Part shown: one piece after another, positions 41,981 through 51,691 of the stretch | Layout: each line of letters begins with the position of its first letter | How positions within the stretch are numbered: the stretch's first letter is position 1 | From: JALSNL01 sp036479585 | GTDB lineage: Bacteria > Bacteroidota > Ignavibacteria > Ignavibacteriales > Melioribacteraceae | Assembly (NCBI GenBank): GCA_965224785.1 | Contig: OZ245062.1 | Location: 372,001-436,000 of the forward strand | DNA length: 64,000 nt | Direction of reading: 5' to 3' | The notes under the pieces: generated by a model | Database searches by the model: none | What the model saw: the letters and a program-made list of their open reading frames with translations, nothing else | Told to the model about the DNA's origin: nothing | Position numbers and translations under genes: made by a program

Positions 41981-44011
41981 TTACAACTCAGCTAACTCTT
42001 TCATCATCTCATCATACATTTCAAAAGTTAATGCTTGGTCTGCATCACTAAGAGCAGTAGGAGGATCAGGATGAAACTCAACCATAACTCCGTGAGCACC
42101 AACAACTTTTGCAGCTTTTGCAAGTGGAGCAATTTTGTCTCGCACTCCAATTGCGTGAGATGGATCAACAATAATAGGAAGATGAGTTAGTTCTTTTAGG
42201 AACGGAATTACTCCAAGATCTAAAGTGTTACGTGTAGCAGTTTCAAAAGTTCTAATTCCACGTTCGCATAAAATTACTTGTCTGTTACCGTGAGCCAAAA
42301 TATATTCTGCTGCGTTTAGCAATTCGTCAATTGAAGACATCATACCTCGCTTAAGCATAACGGGACGATGAACCCTTCCAACCTCTTTTAGTAAAGAAAA
42401 ATTTTGCATATTTCTTGCACCAATTTGTAAAATATCAGACTGCAAAGCAACATCCGCAACTTGCTCGGGAGCAAGTACTTCTGTAATTATTGGAAGATCA
42501 TATTTTTTACCGGCAGCTTGTAATTCGTCTAACCCTTCGAACTCCATACCCTGAAAACTGTATGGTGAAGTTCTAGGTTTGAAACAACCACCACGTAAAA
42601 TATTTGTTCCACTTTCTTTTGCATGTCTTGCACAAGCAAAAATTTGATCGTGAGATTCAACAGAACAAGGTCCGCCCATTACAATAAAATTATCGCCACC
42701 AATTTCAACTCCATTAACTTTTATAATAGTGTCTTCCGGTTTGTAATCTCTGCTAGCAAGCTTATAACTTTTAGGTTTTGAAACTTTTTTCTTTTTCTCA
42801 ATTGGTTCTGTAATTGTTTTGTCTGTAGATTCAACATTACCATCTTTTGCTAACTTATTAAATTTTGCTTTCTCAATTTCTGTAGTTGGGTAGCATCCTA
42901 AAACTTTCATAAACCTTGTGTGTAAGCCTAGGTCATCAATCAAGCCTTTAATCTTTTCATCTTGAATGTTCCCTTCAAAATCCAGATAGAACATTTCTTC
43001 CCAAGGATTACCAAGTATAGGTCTTGATTCTAACTTATCAATGTTCACATCATATTTTTTGAAGACAGTTAATGCTTCTAACAAAGAGCCAGAAGTATGA
43101 GCAGTTGCTAATACAAGAGAAGTCTTTGCCGGAATTCTTGAATCCAATTTTTGAGATTTTTTTGAACAAATTATAAATCGAGTATAATTTTCTTCTTGAT
43201 TAGAAATTCCTTTTTCTAATATTTTTACATCAAATAAATTAGCTGCATCTTCGCTTGCAATTGCTCCACACTCCGGATTGTTCTCTTCACTAATTTGTTG
43301 AACGGACATTGCAGTATCTGCAAAATACTCAACTGAACAATCTGGCAAAGTAGAAATAAATTTATCGCATTGAGCAGCAGCTTGGTAATGGGCATATATT
43401 TTTTTAAGTTTACTTACTTTAGAATCTTTAGTTCCAACCAAACAATGTTTTACTTGATAGGTCTCTTCCCCAACAATAGAAAGGGTTGTGTGTACTAATA
43501 AATCATAGACTTCATTAATTCCACCGGAAGTTGTATTCTCAATTGGAAGCAATGTAAAATCTGCTCTACCTTCTTCAACTTCTTTTGCAACTTGATCAAA
43601 TCTTTTTTTGCTGATGAAAATTATTTCTTTTTTGTACTGAGCAAAAAACTTTTTTGCTGCAAGGGAACTGTACGAACCATCAATGCCTTGAATTGCAATT
43701 CTAATTACGTTTGATTCTGTATTAAATATTGAAGTTTGAAAATGTTTTTGTTGCAAACGAATTGAGTCATCAATAATATTATAAAATATTTTTGAAGTGT
43801 AGTGCGAGTCTAAGCCAACCTCTTTACCAACACCAATAATTTTAGAAAGCAATTCCGATTCTCTTTCCAAATCTCTAATTGGTTTGTCGGAGTTTTCTTT
43901 TGAGTCCGCAACTTTATGACTTAATTTTCTACGTTCAGCTAATAGTCTAAGAATATCTGAATCAACTTTGTTTATGTCTTTTCTAACTTCTGTAATATTT
44001 GGTTTTGACAT
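41981..44011 (-). CDS. Triple fusion: chorismate mutase, prephenate dehydratase (with ACT) and DAHP synthase
   Basis: 676 residues covering the first and last common steps toward phenylalanine. Residues 1-90 are an AroQ chorismate mutase (DINKVDSDILRLLAERRKLS). About 100-290 are prephenate dehydratase (IQGIDGSYSSLAA, IENTTSGG, TRF in YTRFIICS). About 300-375 are an ACT domain with ESRP for Phe binding. A charged linker follows. From about 430 comes a type I-beta DAHP synthase (GPCSVES, RGGCFKPRTSPYSF, QIGARNMQNF, VDPSHAIG, EFHPDPPTALSD) with Cys, His, Glu and Asp metal ligands present. All three active sites look intact. Phe bound to the ACT domain could control both ends. Confidence 0.93.
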   Translation of the reverse strand: MSKPNITEVRKDINKVDSDILRLLAERRKLSHKVADSKENSDKPIRDLERESELLSKIIGVGKEVGLDSHYTSKIFYNIIDDSIRLQQKHFQTSIFNTESNVIRIAIQGIDGSYSSLAAKKFFAQYKKEIIFISKKRFDQVAKEVEEGRADFTLLPIENTTSGGINEVYDLLVHTTLSIVGEETYQVKHCLVGTKDSKVSKLKKIYAHYQAAAQCDKFISTLPDCSVEYFADTAMSVQQISEENNPECGAIASEDAANLFDVKILEKGISNQEENYTRFIICSKKSQKLDSRIPAKTSLVLATAHTSGSLLEALTVFKKYDVNIDKLESRPILGNPWEEMFYLDFEGNIQDEKIKGLIDDLGLHTRFMKVLGCYPTTEIEKAKFNKLAKDGNVESTDKTITEPIEKKKKVSKPKSYKLASRDYKPEDTIIKVNGVEIGGDNFIVMGGPCSVESHDQIFACARHAKESGTNILRGGCFKPRTSPYSFQGMEFEGLDELQAAGKKYDLPIITEVLAPEQVADVALQSDILQIGARNMQNFSLLKEVGRVHRPVMLKRGMMSSIDELLNAAEYILAHGNRQVILCERGIRTFETATRNTLDLGVIPFLKELTHLPIIVDPSHAIGVRDKIAPLAKAAKVVGAHGVMVEFHPDPPTALSDADQALTFEMYDEMMKELAEL

Positions 44012-44177
44012 TTTATATTTCCTAAAAGAATTAAAAGCGAATGTGAAATTACAAAATTATTGTGTGCTAATAAAGAAAGTAGAAATTAAATAATTTAATT
44101 TGGAAGCAAATAATACACTAAAATAATTAATCATAGATTATATTGCAATATATTTGTTAAGCAATTTTACAAAAAAC

Positions 44178-44262
44178 CAAACCCCACCCCAACCCTCCCC
44201 TTTATAAAATGGGAGGAGTTTAAACTCCCTCCCTTTTTCAAAGGGAGGGTTGGGGTGGGTTA
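44178..44262. repeat. Long nested inverted repeat (AACCCCACCCCAACCCTCCC family)
   Basis: The 376-base gap before the large type IX cargo gene has no gene. Its centre has outer arms ACCCCACCCCAACCCTCCC and GGGAGGGTTGGGGTGGGT, enclosing an inner pair GGGAGGAGTTT / AAACTCCCTCCC. The double palindrome would fold into a cruciform; it is typical of MITE-like repeats in Bacteroidota. Its GC-rich sequence stands out from the AT-rich surroundings. Confidence 0.7.
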
Positions 44263-44387
44263 GTGGTTGTTTTGTTTTCATTAATATTTAATTATTTTTA
44301 CATATATGTTATTTGATTTCTATCACATTATTTAATTCACTTCTTTGTTATTATTGTTATAATATTTTTATTTTAAGAGGCTCTTAA

Positions 44388-47300
44388 ATGAAAAATCTCA
44401 TGCTCTTCTTTTTACTTTTTATTTCAACTGCTATTCTTTCTCAAACTGTTCCGGTTATTACTTTGCAGCCAACAGATCAACAAGTTGATTTTGGTACGAC
44501 TGCAACTTTTAGTGTATCTGCTACTTGTCCAGATTCTATTGGTTACCAATGGTGGAAGAGTCCTTATACTGAAAATGATTTTGTGGTAAATGAACCTGGT
44601 AAAATTGAAGGTGCAACAAGTAATCAGTTAAAAATACTAAACACTACTTTTAATGAAGGCAACACACAATATGTTTGTGAAGTTTATAATACAAAAACAA
44701 GAAGCGAAGGGATTGATGATAATTGGGTTAATTCTAGTGCTGCAAATCTTTTTGTAAAAGTAAGTACATCAAAGAGTATCAAAATTACAAATCCGTCTAA
44801 TAGCATTGGAAATGAATTTGAAGTTGGAACAACTATTAAAATAGAATGGGTTTCAAATAATATTGATAAAGTAAATTTAGAATACACCACGGATGATGGC
44901 AAAAGTTGGATAAATATTTTTAAGAATTATCCGGCAAGCAATAATCAATATGACTGGTCTGTTCCTAATACACCATCTATATTTTGTATATTAAAAATTA
45001 CTGATTCTAACGATGAAGAAATATCTTATATGATTCCAGGAGGTTATGGTAGAAACTCGGGCCAATGGTTTACGATTTATGGAAAGAATAAATGGTTTGA
45101 AGTTAGTAGCAATACAGATAAAGGTTTAACTGCAATTAAATTTATTGATAAAAATAATGGTTTTGCTTATGGCAACTCTGTAATTGTTACAACTAAGGAT
45201 GCTGGTAAAAATTGGGAAGAACAAAATAGTTTTGTTAGTTCTGAACTAAGTCAAGTCATTTTTATTGATGAAAAAATTGGATGGGGTATTAGATCTAACA
45301 GTCAACTCTATAAAACAGTAAATGGTGGTAAAACCTGGCAATACACTTTTCAAAAGTCAAATGGTGAAATTAAGAACTTAGTTTTTATAGATGATGAATA
45401 TGGATGGTTTTCCATAGATGAAAGTATATATAAAACTGAAAATGGAGGAGCTACTTGGGAATTCCTTACAGTACCTCCGTTTGGTGAGCTTGGAGAACTA
45501 AATATTCTTGATAGAAACTTTGGATGGTATACTATAAGATATCGTATTGGGATGGTATCAACTCGTTTAACATATAATGGAGGCAAGGATTGGCAAGGTA
45601 CTGGTCCTGGAGGGTATGGACTAAAATTTACTTATGCTGATGAGAGAAATATTTGGAAAGCAGCCTTTACTAGTGAATCAAGTTTGCAATTTTATAAAAT
45701 TTCGACTTTAAGTCACTCATCAAATCTAAATAATTATAAAACTGATTTTACAGGAAAATTTATTGTCAATTCTATTTATTTTTTTAATAATCATATTGGC
45801 TGGCTAAGCGGATCGACAGTTAAACCTAGTTGGAATGGTTCAACAACATATCCTTCTCGTAAAAGTAGTTACATAGCAATGTCTCTTGATTCTGGGAATA
45901 CTTGGCAATTACAATCCTTAAATCGATCACCAAGTGCAATCTATTCTTATGATGGCGAAACTGCCTGGGGTGTTAGCGGAAATAAAATTATGAGGTATGG
46001 AGAATTTGATACCTCTCCAGAATTTTGGAATAAAAAAATTCAAATAGTTGATGCTACAGATAATTTAGCAAATCTTTCTTACGGACAAATGAACAATGCA
46101 ACCAATGAAATTGATGAAGCACTTGGCGAAGCAGAACTTCCGCCATTACCTATAGCCGGAACTTTTGATGCAAGATTTGTTTTTGAAAATAATAGTTCAA
46201 GTCTTAAGGATTTAAGAAATAGTAAAGAAGAGGAAATAATTTGGATAATTCAATTTCAACCAGGCAAAGATGGTTACCCAATAGAACTAAGCTGGGATAA
46301 AGATAAACTACCATTCGGTAGTTTCTTTTTAAGAGACGCAATTAACGGAAGTATTGTAAATGTTGATATGAAGCTAGAGGATAGTTTTACTCTTTTTAAC
46401 GATGCGTTAAATAAACTTCAAATAGTTTTTAAAGAACAGTTTACTGCCAGTGTAGAAAACAATTCTGGTTGGAACCTAAGCTCCGTTCCATTAACTGCGG
46501 ATGATATGGAAGTAACTTCTGTTTTTCCAAATGCTACTTCTTCTGCTTTTAAATTTGATAAAAGTTATAAAAGTACAACTACACTAAACAACGGACTTGG
46601 TTATTGGATTAAGTACTCAGCAGAAAAACTTAGTAATGTTTATGGGCAAGAACCAACCACTCCTATTACGCTTAGTAAGGGTTGGAACTTAATTGGTCCG
46701 CATAATAAAACAACAAGTATAGATAAAATATCTACAAGTCCAAGTGGAATAATTACTTCAGATATTTATGGTTTTGATAATGCTTATTATGTTGCTGACA
46801 AACTAACAGTTGGTAAAGGCTATTGGGTTAAGGCAAGTCAAAATGGAATTCTTAATTTTACTAATACGCATTCATTAAGTAAAGAGACAAACAAAAGTAT
46901 TAAAAATGAAGAACCAAATTTCTCATTTAATATTTCTGCCAGCGATGGTGTAAGCGATAGTTCGTTTCTAACTTTTGGGCTGGATTCTTTAGCCACAGAT
47001 GGTTATGATCCGTTATTAGGCGAGGAAGAACTTCCTCCGCTACCACCACTTGGTATTTTTGATTTGAGAATAAAACTTCCGGATACTTCGCTATCGTCCT
47101 ATGCAGACATTAGAACACTTGCAAGAAATTGTTATGAACACATTATTAATTACCAACTTGGTGATAGCTCGGATGGACTAACTTTGAATTGGAATTTACC
47201 AGTTGGCGTTACATTAAATATTGTAGATCTGTTTGGCGGAACTATTTTTAACGAGTCTTTTACTACTGGAGTTGGTTCGTTAAAAATTGCAAACACTTCC

Positions 47301-47636
47301 ATCAATAGAGCCAAGCTTACATTTTGTTATAGCGATATTATTTTATCTCAAAATAATAATGAGTTGTTGCCAAATGAATTTAGCTTATCGCAGAATTATC
47401 CAAACCCTTTTAATCCATCAACAAAAATTAAATTTAGTTTGCCAAAAGAAAGTATGTTAACCTTAATAGTTTATGATATTCTTGGACGTGAAGTGGTTAA
47501 GTTAGTTAACCAAAATTTAAAAGCAGATTTTCACGAAGTTGAGTTTAGTAACTCAAATTATCCATCGGGGATTTATTTCTACAGATTGCAAGCTGGTGAA
47601 TTTGTTGAAACTAAAAAGATGATTTTATTGAAATAG
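44388..47636 (+). CDS. Large secreted type IX cargo protein with Ig-like and Ycf48/BNR repeats
   Basis: 1082 residues. Signal peptide (MKNLMLFFLLFISTAILSQ), an Ig-like domain (about 22-125; PVITLQPTDQQVDFGTTATF), a Ser/Thr-rich fibronectin-like part (WVSNNIDKVNLEYTTDDGKS), then several Ycf48/BNR-type beta-propeller blades (about 230-560) such as FIDEKIGWGIRSNSQLYKTV and FIDDEYGWFSIDESIYKTEN. Two similar modules follow, each with GEAELPPLP/GEEELPPLPP. The last 85 residues are the type IX sorting domain (NYPNPFNPSTKIKFSLP, IYFYRLQAG, KKMILLK). Predicted surface or extracellular protein; ligand unknown. Confidence 0.88.
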   Translation: MKNLMLFFLLFISTAILSQTVPVITLQPTDQQVDFGTTATFSVSATCPDSIGYQWWKSPYTENDFVVNEPGKIEGATSNQLKILNTTFNEGNTQYVCEVYNTKTRSEGIDDNWVNSSAANLFVKVSTSKSIKITNPSNSIGNEFEVGTTIKIEWVSNNIDKVNLEYTTDDGKSWINIFKNYPASNNQYDWSVPNTPSIFCILKITDSNDEEISYMIPGGYGRNSGQWFTIYGKNKWFEVSSNTDKGLTAIKFIDKNNGFAYGNSVIVTTKDAGKNWEEQNSFVSSELSQVIFIDEKIGWGIRSNSQLYKTVNGGKTWQYTFQKSNGEIKNLVFIDDEYGWFSIDESIYKTENGGATWEFLTVPPFGELGELNILDRNFGWYTIRYRIGMVSTRLTYNGGKDWQGTGPGGYGLKFTYADERNIWKAAFTSESSLQFYKISTLSHSSNLNNYKTDFTGKFIVNSIYFFNNHIGWLSGSTVKPSWNGSTTYPSRKSSYIAMSLDSGNTWQLQSLNRSPSAIYSYDGETAWGVSGNKIMRYGEFDTSPEFWNKKIQIVDATDNLANLSYGQMNNATNEIDEALGEAELPPLPIAGTFDARFVFENNSSSLKDLRNSKEEEIIWIIQFQPGKDGYPIELSWDKDKLPFGSFFLRDAINGSIVNVDMKLEDSFTLFNDALNKLQIVFKEQFTASVENNSGWNLSSVPLTADDMEVTSVFPNATSSAFKFDKSYKSTTTLNNGLGYWIKYSAEKLSNVYGQEPTTPITLSKGWNLIGPHNKTTSIDKISTSPSGIITSDIYGFDNAYYVADKLTVGKGYWVKASQNGILNFTNTHSLSKETNKSIKNEEPNFSFNISASDGVSDSSFLTFGLDSLATDGYDPLLGEEELPPLPPLGIFDLRIKLPDTSLSSYADIRTLARNCYEHIINYQLGDSSDGLTLNWNLPVGVTLNIVDLFGGTIFNESFTTGVGSLKIANTSINRAKLTFCYSDIILSQNNNELLPNEFSLSQNYPNPFNPSTKIKFSLPKESMLTLIVYDILGREVVKLVNQNLKADFHEVEFSNSNYPSGIYFYRLQAGEFVETKKMILLK

Positions 47637-47660
47637 GATTTTTCTTTTTAAATTGGTTTT

Positions 47661-47735
47661 GTCATTCTCAGCTTGACTGGGAATCCAGGAAACACTTATG
47701 AATGGATTCCCGATAAAGACATTCGGGAATGACAG
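47661..47735. repeat. GTCATTC...GAATGAC terminal-inverted repeat
   Basis: GTCATTCTCAGCTTGACTGGG opens and CCCGATAAAGACATTCGGGAATGAC closes (given in part). The ends are inverted and the core holds GGGAATCCAG and GGATTCCCG, again inverted. Related to the units at 12093 and 60556. Non-coding, possibly a terminator for the gene before it. Confidence 0.55.
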
Positions 47736-47815
47736 ACAAAAATTTTTGGGTCGTAATTGTGGAAGAAAATTTTCACACGACTAACAACTAAACCTAGCAG
47801 TATCAGATAAAAATA

Positions 47816-48130
47816 CTACGAAATAAAATCTAAATAGTTCTGAGAAGTTATTACAGAATATTTTGAATTTGTATATGTTTTGCTCCAAGCTTTCGGAATC
47901 TTAGAGGTTGAGTTATTCCACTTAAATTCATAAGCAAATAACTTACCTTCTCTTTCCTCAATCCAATCTATTTCTTGCTGATCGTAAGTTCGCCAAAAGA
48001 AGTTGTTAGTTCTGATCCTATTATAATTCTGATACTTAATTCTTTCGCTAATAATATAATTTCCCCAAAGCTGACCAATATCATTTCTGTAAATTCCGTC
48101 AATTAACTGACTGAATTTATAGTAAAACAG
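47816..48130 (-). pseudogene. Remnant of AAA ATPase with DUF4143 C-terminal domain
   Basis: About 104 codons read clearly as the end of a DUF4143-type ATPase: NDIGQLWGNYIISERIKYQN, then NNFFWRTYDQQEIDWIEERE, KLFAYEFKWN and KAWSKTYTNSKYSVIT, to a stop at 47816-47818. The 5' side ends at an in-frame TGA just beyond 48130, and no ATPase domain is found upstream; that stretch has REP-like repeats instead. The gene has therefore lost about three quarters of its length. Such ATPases are common, often variable genes in Bacteroidota. No start codon is suitable. Confidence 0.8.
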
Positions 48131-48188
48131 TCAATAAGTTAACTGAAATAGGTGTTCCTTTTAAGAAAAACTAAAATGATTGTTGGCT

Positions 48189-48395
48189 TAGATACTTAAA
48201 AGGCATTTTAGCATCATAGATGCGGTATTATGGTAAAACCAAACTAAATAGAAGTAATAAAAGCTCTGTAGGAGCGACATTATTTTTTGAAAATTCTAAA
48301 ATTATATTTATCAAGTAATTATAATATCGCTCCTACAGAGCTTTATACTTTTAAGTTAATTTCTATTACCATAATATCGCTCCTAATGGAGCTTT
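48189..48395. repeat. Second cluster of REP-like palindromes
   Basis: Holds GATACTTAAAAGGCATTTTAG with GCATCATAGATGCGGTATTA (near 48191-48230), AAGCTCTGTAGGAGCGACAT (48261), the inverse ATATCGCTCCTACAGAGCTT (48324) and TACCATAATATCGCTCCTAA (48367). These are the same units as at 38721-38935. They lie where the 5' part of the DUF4143 gene is lost. The remaining 270 bases up to the sppA start show only AT-rich DNA and a promoter. Confidence 0.65.
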
Positions 48396-48601
48396 GCAAA
48401 ATAATTGTTGAGTAAATTCTTTTTAGAAGAAAAATATTTTTTACTAAAACTTAGTTACATATAAGGATAATCAAAAAAACTAATTACGCCTTAAACTGTG
48501 GAAGAAAGTTGTAAATTATAATTTCTTCATCTTATAACTTTTAATAACAAAACGTCGGTTACACTTGAAGTCCTAAAAATTATAATCTTTATATAAGTTA
48601 A

Positions 48602-48632
48602 TTGAACTATACTTAGAACTTATTTAACTTAG
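48602..48632 (+). promoter_or_regulatory. Predicted promoter of sppA (TTG-N20-TAacTTAG)
   Basis: TTG at 48602-48604 and TAACTTAG at 48625-48632, spaced by 20; leader of about 30 bases. Confidence 0.5.
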
Positions 48633-48669
48633 TAAAGAAATAATTTTTAATAATTTATTGGAATAACAA

Positions 48670-50430
48670 ATGAAGCAATTTTTCAAATTTACTTTTGCGT
48701 CTATGTTGGGTTTTTTACTTTCACTATTTGTCATATTTATGTTTTTTATGGTGTTTTCGTTTTTCTTAGTTTCTTCATTAGATAATAGTGGAACAATATC
48801 AATCTCAGAAAAATCAATTCTAAAAATCAAATTAGATTATACTGTTCCCGAACGAACCACACTTGAATCGTTTGGAAGTATATCTTCGTTACCTTCATTT
48901 GCAAAAAGAATAGGTTTGAACGATATTACTAAAATAATTAACAAAGCAAAAAGTGATACAAAAATTAGCGGAATCTTTTTAGACCTTGATAACATTGGCA
49001 TTGGTGGCTTGGCAAAGGTTGAAGCAATTAGAAATTTGCTAAACAGTTTTAAGTCTTCCGGTAAATTTATTATTGCTCATGGTAATTCAATTTCTGAACG
49101 AGGTTATTATTTAGCTTCTGTGGCAGATAGTATTTTCCTAACTCCAACCGGAAGTTTTGAGTTTGATGGTTTCTCAATGGAAATGATGTTCTTTAAAAAA
49201 GCTTTAGATAAACTTGAAGTTGAACCTCAAATATTTCAACATGGAAAATTTAAAAGTGCCACTGAACCCTTTAGATTAAGTAAGATGAGTTCTGAAAATA
49301 AAACTCAGTTAAGAGAATATCTAACTTCTGTTTACGATAATTTCATTAGCAATATTGCAACTTCTCAAAAACTAAGAAATAAAAATTTAGTTGATCTTGC
49401 AGACAACCTACAAATTAATTCCGCTGAAGATGCTTATAAATACGGACTTGTAGATTCGTTAGTTTATACTGACCAAGTTGATAGTGTTTTAAGAAAGTTA
49501 GTTGGAATTAAAAGTACAAGAAAATTAAAAATAGTTACTCTTAAAAAATATTTGCAAACTAGTTTTGAAAGTAGCCAAAGTAAAAATAGAATAGCAGTAA
49601 TTTATGCTGATGGTGAAATTACAAACGGCAAAGGTAGCGAGCAAGAAATAGGAACTGAAAATATTATTAAGTCAATTATAAAAGCAAAGAAAAATAAAAA
49701 TGTAAAAGCTATTGTCTTACGTGTAAACTCTCCCGGCGGTTCACCGCTTACTTCGGATATGATTTGGAGAGAAATTAAACTGGCTAAGAAAGTAAAACCA
49801 GTTATTGTTTCAATGAGTGATTATGCAGCTTCCGGTGGTTATTATATTGCTTGTGCTGCAGATACAATTGTTGCTGAACCTACTACTCTTACTGGCTCAA
49901 TAGGAGTTTTTGGAATTATTCCTAACGCACAAAAATTCTTCAATAATAAATTAGGAATTACTTTTGAAAGAGTTGGAACTAATGATAACTCCGGAATGAT
50001 GTCGATGACAAAGCCTTTGAATAGTAGTCAAAGAAAATACATTCAAAACCAAATAGAAGAAATTTATGTTGATTTTACCTCAAGAGTTGCTGAAGGAAGA
50101 GGAATGACTTTTGAAGAGGTTGATGAAATTGCGCAAGGCAGAATTTGGAGTGGTATTCAGGCAAAAGAAATAGGACTTGTTGATGAACTTGGTGGATTAG
50201 ACGTTGCCATTGATATTGCTGCTCGGAAGGTTAATATTGAAGGTTATAAAATTTTAGAATTCCCAAAACAAAAAGAAACATTTGAAAAAATTATGGAAAT
50301 GCTTTCTACAGAAATTAAAATAAGTTTGTTCAAATTTGAAAAACCTTTTGATAGTGCTGCTAAAGTTTCAAAAGCTCTTAAATATACTGGCATTCAAACA
50401 AGATTACCTTTTGATTTTGAGATAAACTAA
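48670..50430 (+). CDS. sppA: Signal peptide peptidase SppA, 67-kDa type
   Basis: 586 residues; membrane-bound serine protease that removes residual signal peptides. One N-terminal transmembrane helix (about 8-36), then two homologous Clp-like halves, the long form as in E. coli. The general-base Lys lies in GKFKSATEPFR (near 195, first half). The nucleophile Ser lies in SDYAASGGYYIA (near 389, second half), followed by TTLTGSIGVFG. The promoter is predicted at 48602-48632. No operon partner on this strand. Confidence 0.94.
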   Translation: MKQFFKFTFASMLGFLLSLFVIFMFFMVFSFFLVSSLDNSGTISISEKSILKIKLDYTVPERTTLESFGSISSLPSFAKRIGLNDITKIINKAKSDTKISGIFLDLDNIGIGGLAKVEAIRNLLNSFKSSGKFIIAHGNSISERGYYLASVADSIFLTPTGSFEFDGFSMEMMFFKKALDKLEVEPQIFQHGKFKSATEPFRLSKMSSENKTQLREYLTSVYDNFISNIATSQKLRNKNLVDLADNLQINSAEDAYKYGLVDSLVYTDQVDSVLRKLVGIKSTRKLKIVTLKKYLQTSFESSQSKNRIAVIYADGEITNGKGSEQEIGTENIIKSIIKAKKNKNVKAIVLRVNSPGGSPLTSDMIWREIKLAKKVKPVIVSMSDYAASGGYYIACAADTIVAEPTTLTGSIGVFGIIPNAQKFFNNKLGITFERVGTNDNSGMMSMTKPLNSSQRKYIQNQIEEIYVDFTSRVAEGRGMTFEEVDEIAQGRIWSGIQAKEIGLVDELGGLDVAIDIAARKVNIEGYKILEFPKQKETFEKIMEMLSTEIKISLFKFEKPFDSAAKVSKALKYTGIQTRLPFDFEIN

Positions 50431-50461
50431 TTTGTTCGGTTTGATCCTAAGTGTAAAATGT

Positions 50462-51097
50462 CTATAAAACTTTATTAAATCCTAGAACAGCAAGAATAGC
50501 TCCAAGAGTGGGAGCTGTAAGGTATATCCAAAGCGAAGATAACTCACTAGAAATTATTGCTGGAGCAAGACTTCGTGCTGGATTAAAAGAACCGCCAGAA
50601 ATAGGACCACTAACTAAAATTGCTGAAATTATATATCCACCTATAATTATTCCAGCTAGTGCTTTCGATTCTTTATTTCCTTGTAACGTAACACCTAAAA
50701 TTACAAGCATTAAGAAAAACGTGAGAACAACTTCCAAAATAAAAGATTGTTCAATCGATCCACTTGGAAGTGTTATGCCAAGGGTACTACTTGTTGGGAA
50801 AATAAATGATAAAAGAATAGAGGCAAAAAAAGCACCTAAAGTTTGAGCAATAATATAAAAGGTTGCATCTTTTTTGTTAATCATTTTTCCAACTGCAAGG
50901 GCAATAGTAACTGCTGGATTTATATGAGCTCCGGAGAGATTACCAAAAACATAAATCATGGAAGTGATAATTGTTCCAAAAGCTAGAGCAATACCCAGCA
51001 AGCCAAGACTTCCCGTTTGGTCATTTACAATTATAGAACCAGTTCCAAAAAACACAAGAGCAAATGTTCCAATAAATTCAGCTGAATATTTTTTCAT
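50462..51097 (-). CDS. Aquaporin / MIP family channel
   Basis: 211 residues, six helices in two halves. The two pore motifs are visible: SGAHINPAVT (near 57) and GGSFNPARSLAPA (near 168, with the selectivity Arg after NPA). A water channel (AqpZ-like) seems more likely than a glycerol facilitator because no glycerol gene is near, but specificity is not proven. Ends 31 bases from the stop of sppA, convergent with it. Confidence 0.92.
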   Translation of the reverse strand: MKKYSAEFIGTFALVFFGTGSIIVNDQTGSLGLLGIALAFGTIITSMIYVFGNLSGAHINPAVTIALAVGKMINKKDATFYIIAQTLGAFFASILLSFIFPTSSTLGITLPSGSIEQSFILEVVLTFFLMLVILGVTLQGNKESKALAGIIIGGYIISAILVSGPISGGSFNPARSLAPAIISSELSSLWIYLTAPTLGAILAVLGFNKVL

Positions 51098-51169
51098 TAA
51101 TATCTCATATAAAAGAAAAGGATAGCTAAAAAAAACTATCCCTAACTTAAGTCTTTTTCTAAACGATTA

Positions 51170-51568
51170 TTATATTGCTGCCACACCAGCTTCTGCAACT
51201 GCGTGATCATTTTCTACACTACTTCCGCTAACTCCAATTGCACCAATAATTTCTCCATCAGCATTTTTAATCGGACATCCACCAGGGAAAGATATCAATC
51301 CACCGTTTGAATGTTCAATATTAAATAAAGCGCCACCCGGTTGAGAAAGTGTACCGATTATACCAGAATCCATATCGAAAAATCTAGCTGTTTTTGCTTT
51401 CTTTAAAGAAATATCTGCTGAACCTAACCAAGCTCCATCCATACGAGCAAATGCTAAAAGATTTGCGCCAGAGTCAACAATGGAAATATTCATTTTTGTA
51501 TCTAACTCAATTGATTTTGTTTTTGCAACTGCAATAATTTTTTCTGCTTGTTCTAATGTAATATTCAT
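51170..51568 (-). CDS. Heme-binding GlcG/HbpS family protein
   Basis: 132 residues of the DUF336/GlcG/HbpS fold. Typical stretches are MNITLEQAEKIIAVAKTKSI (start), NLLAFARMDGAWLGS (near 32) and GGCPIKNADGEIIGAIGVSG (near 95). Members bind heme, cobalamin or act as small-molecule sensors; the precise role is not known. No signal peptide, so cytosolic. It lies 72 bases from the aquaporin gene on the same strand and may share a transcript. Confidence 0.87.
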   Translation of the reverse strand: MNITLEQAEKIIAVAKTKSIELDTKMNISIVDSGANLLAFARMDGAWLGSADISLKKAKTARFFDMDSGIIGTLSQPGGALFNIEHSNGGLISFPGGCPIKNADGEIIGAIGVSGSSVENDHAVAEAGVAAI

Positions 51569-51691
51569 ATTATCCTTTTATTAAAATGATTGATTAATGT
51601 ATTGCGAATATAGTCTTTTATGTTTGGAATTCAATTACTAAGAAAGTTCATAAACTTATGAAATAAGTTCATTATTATATTTCGAAGAAAT

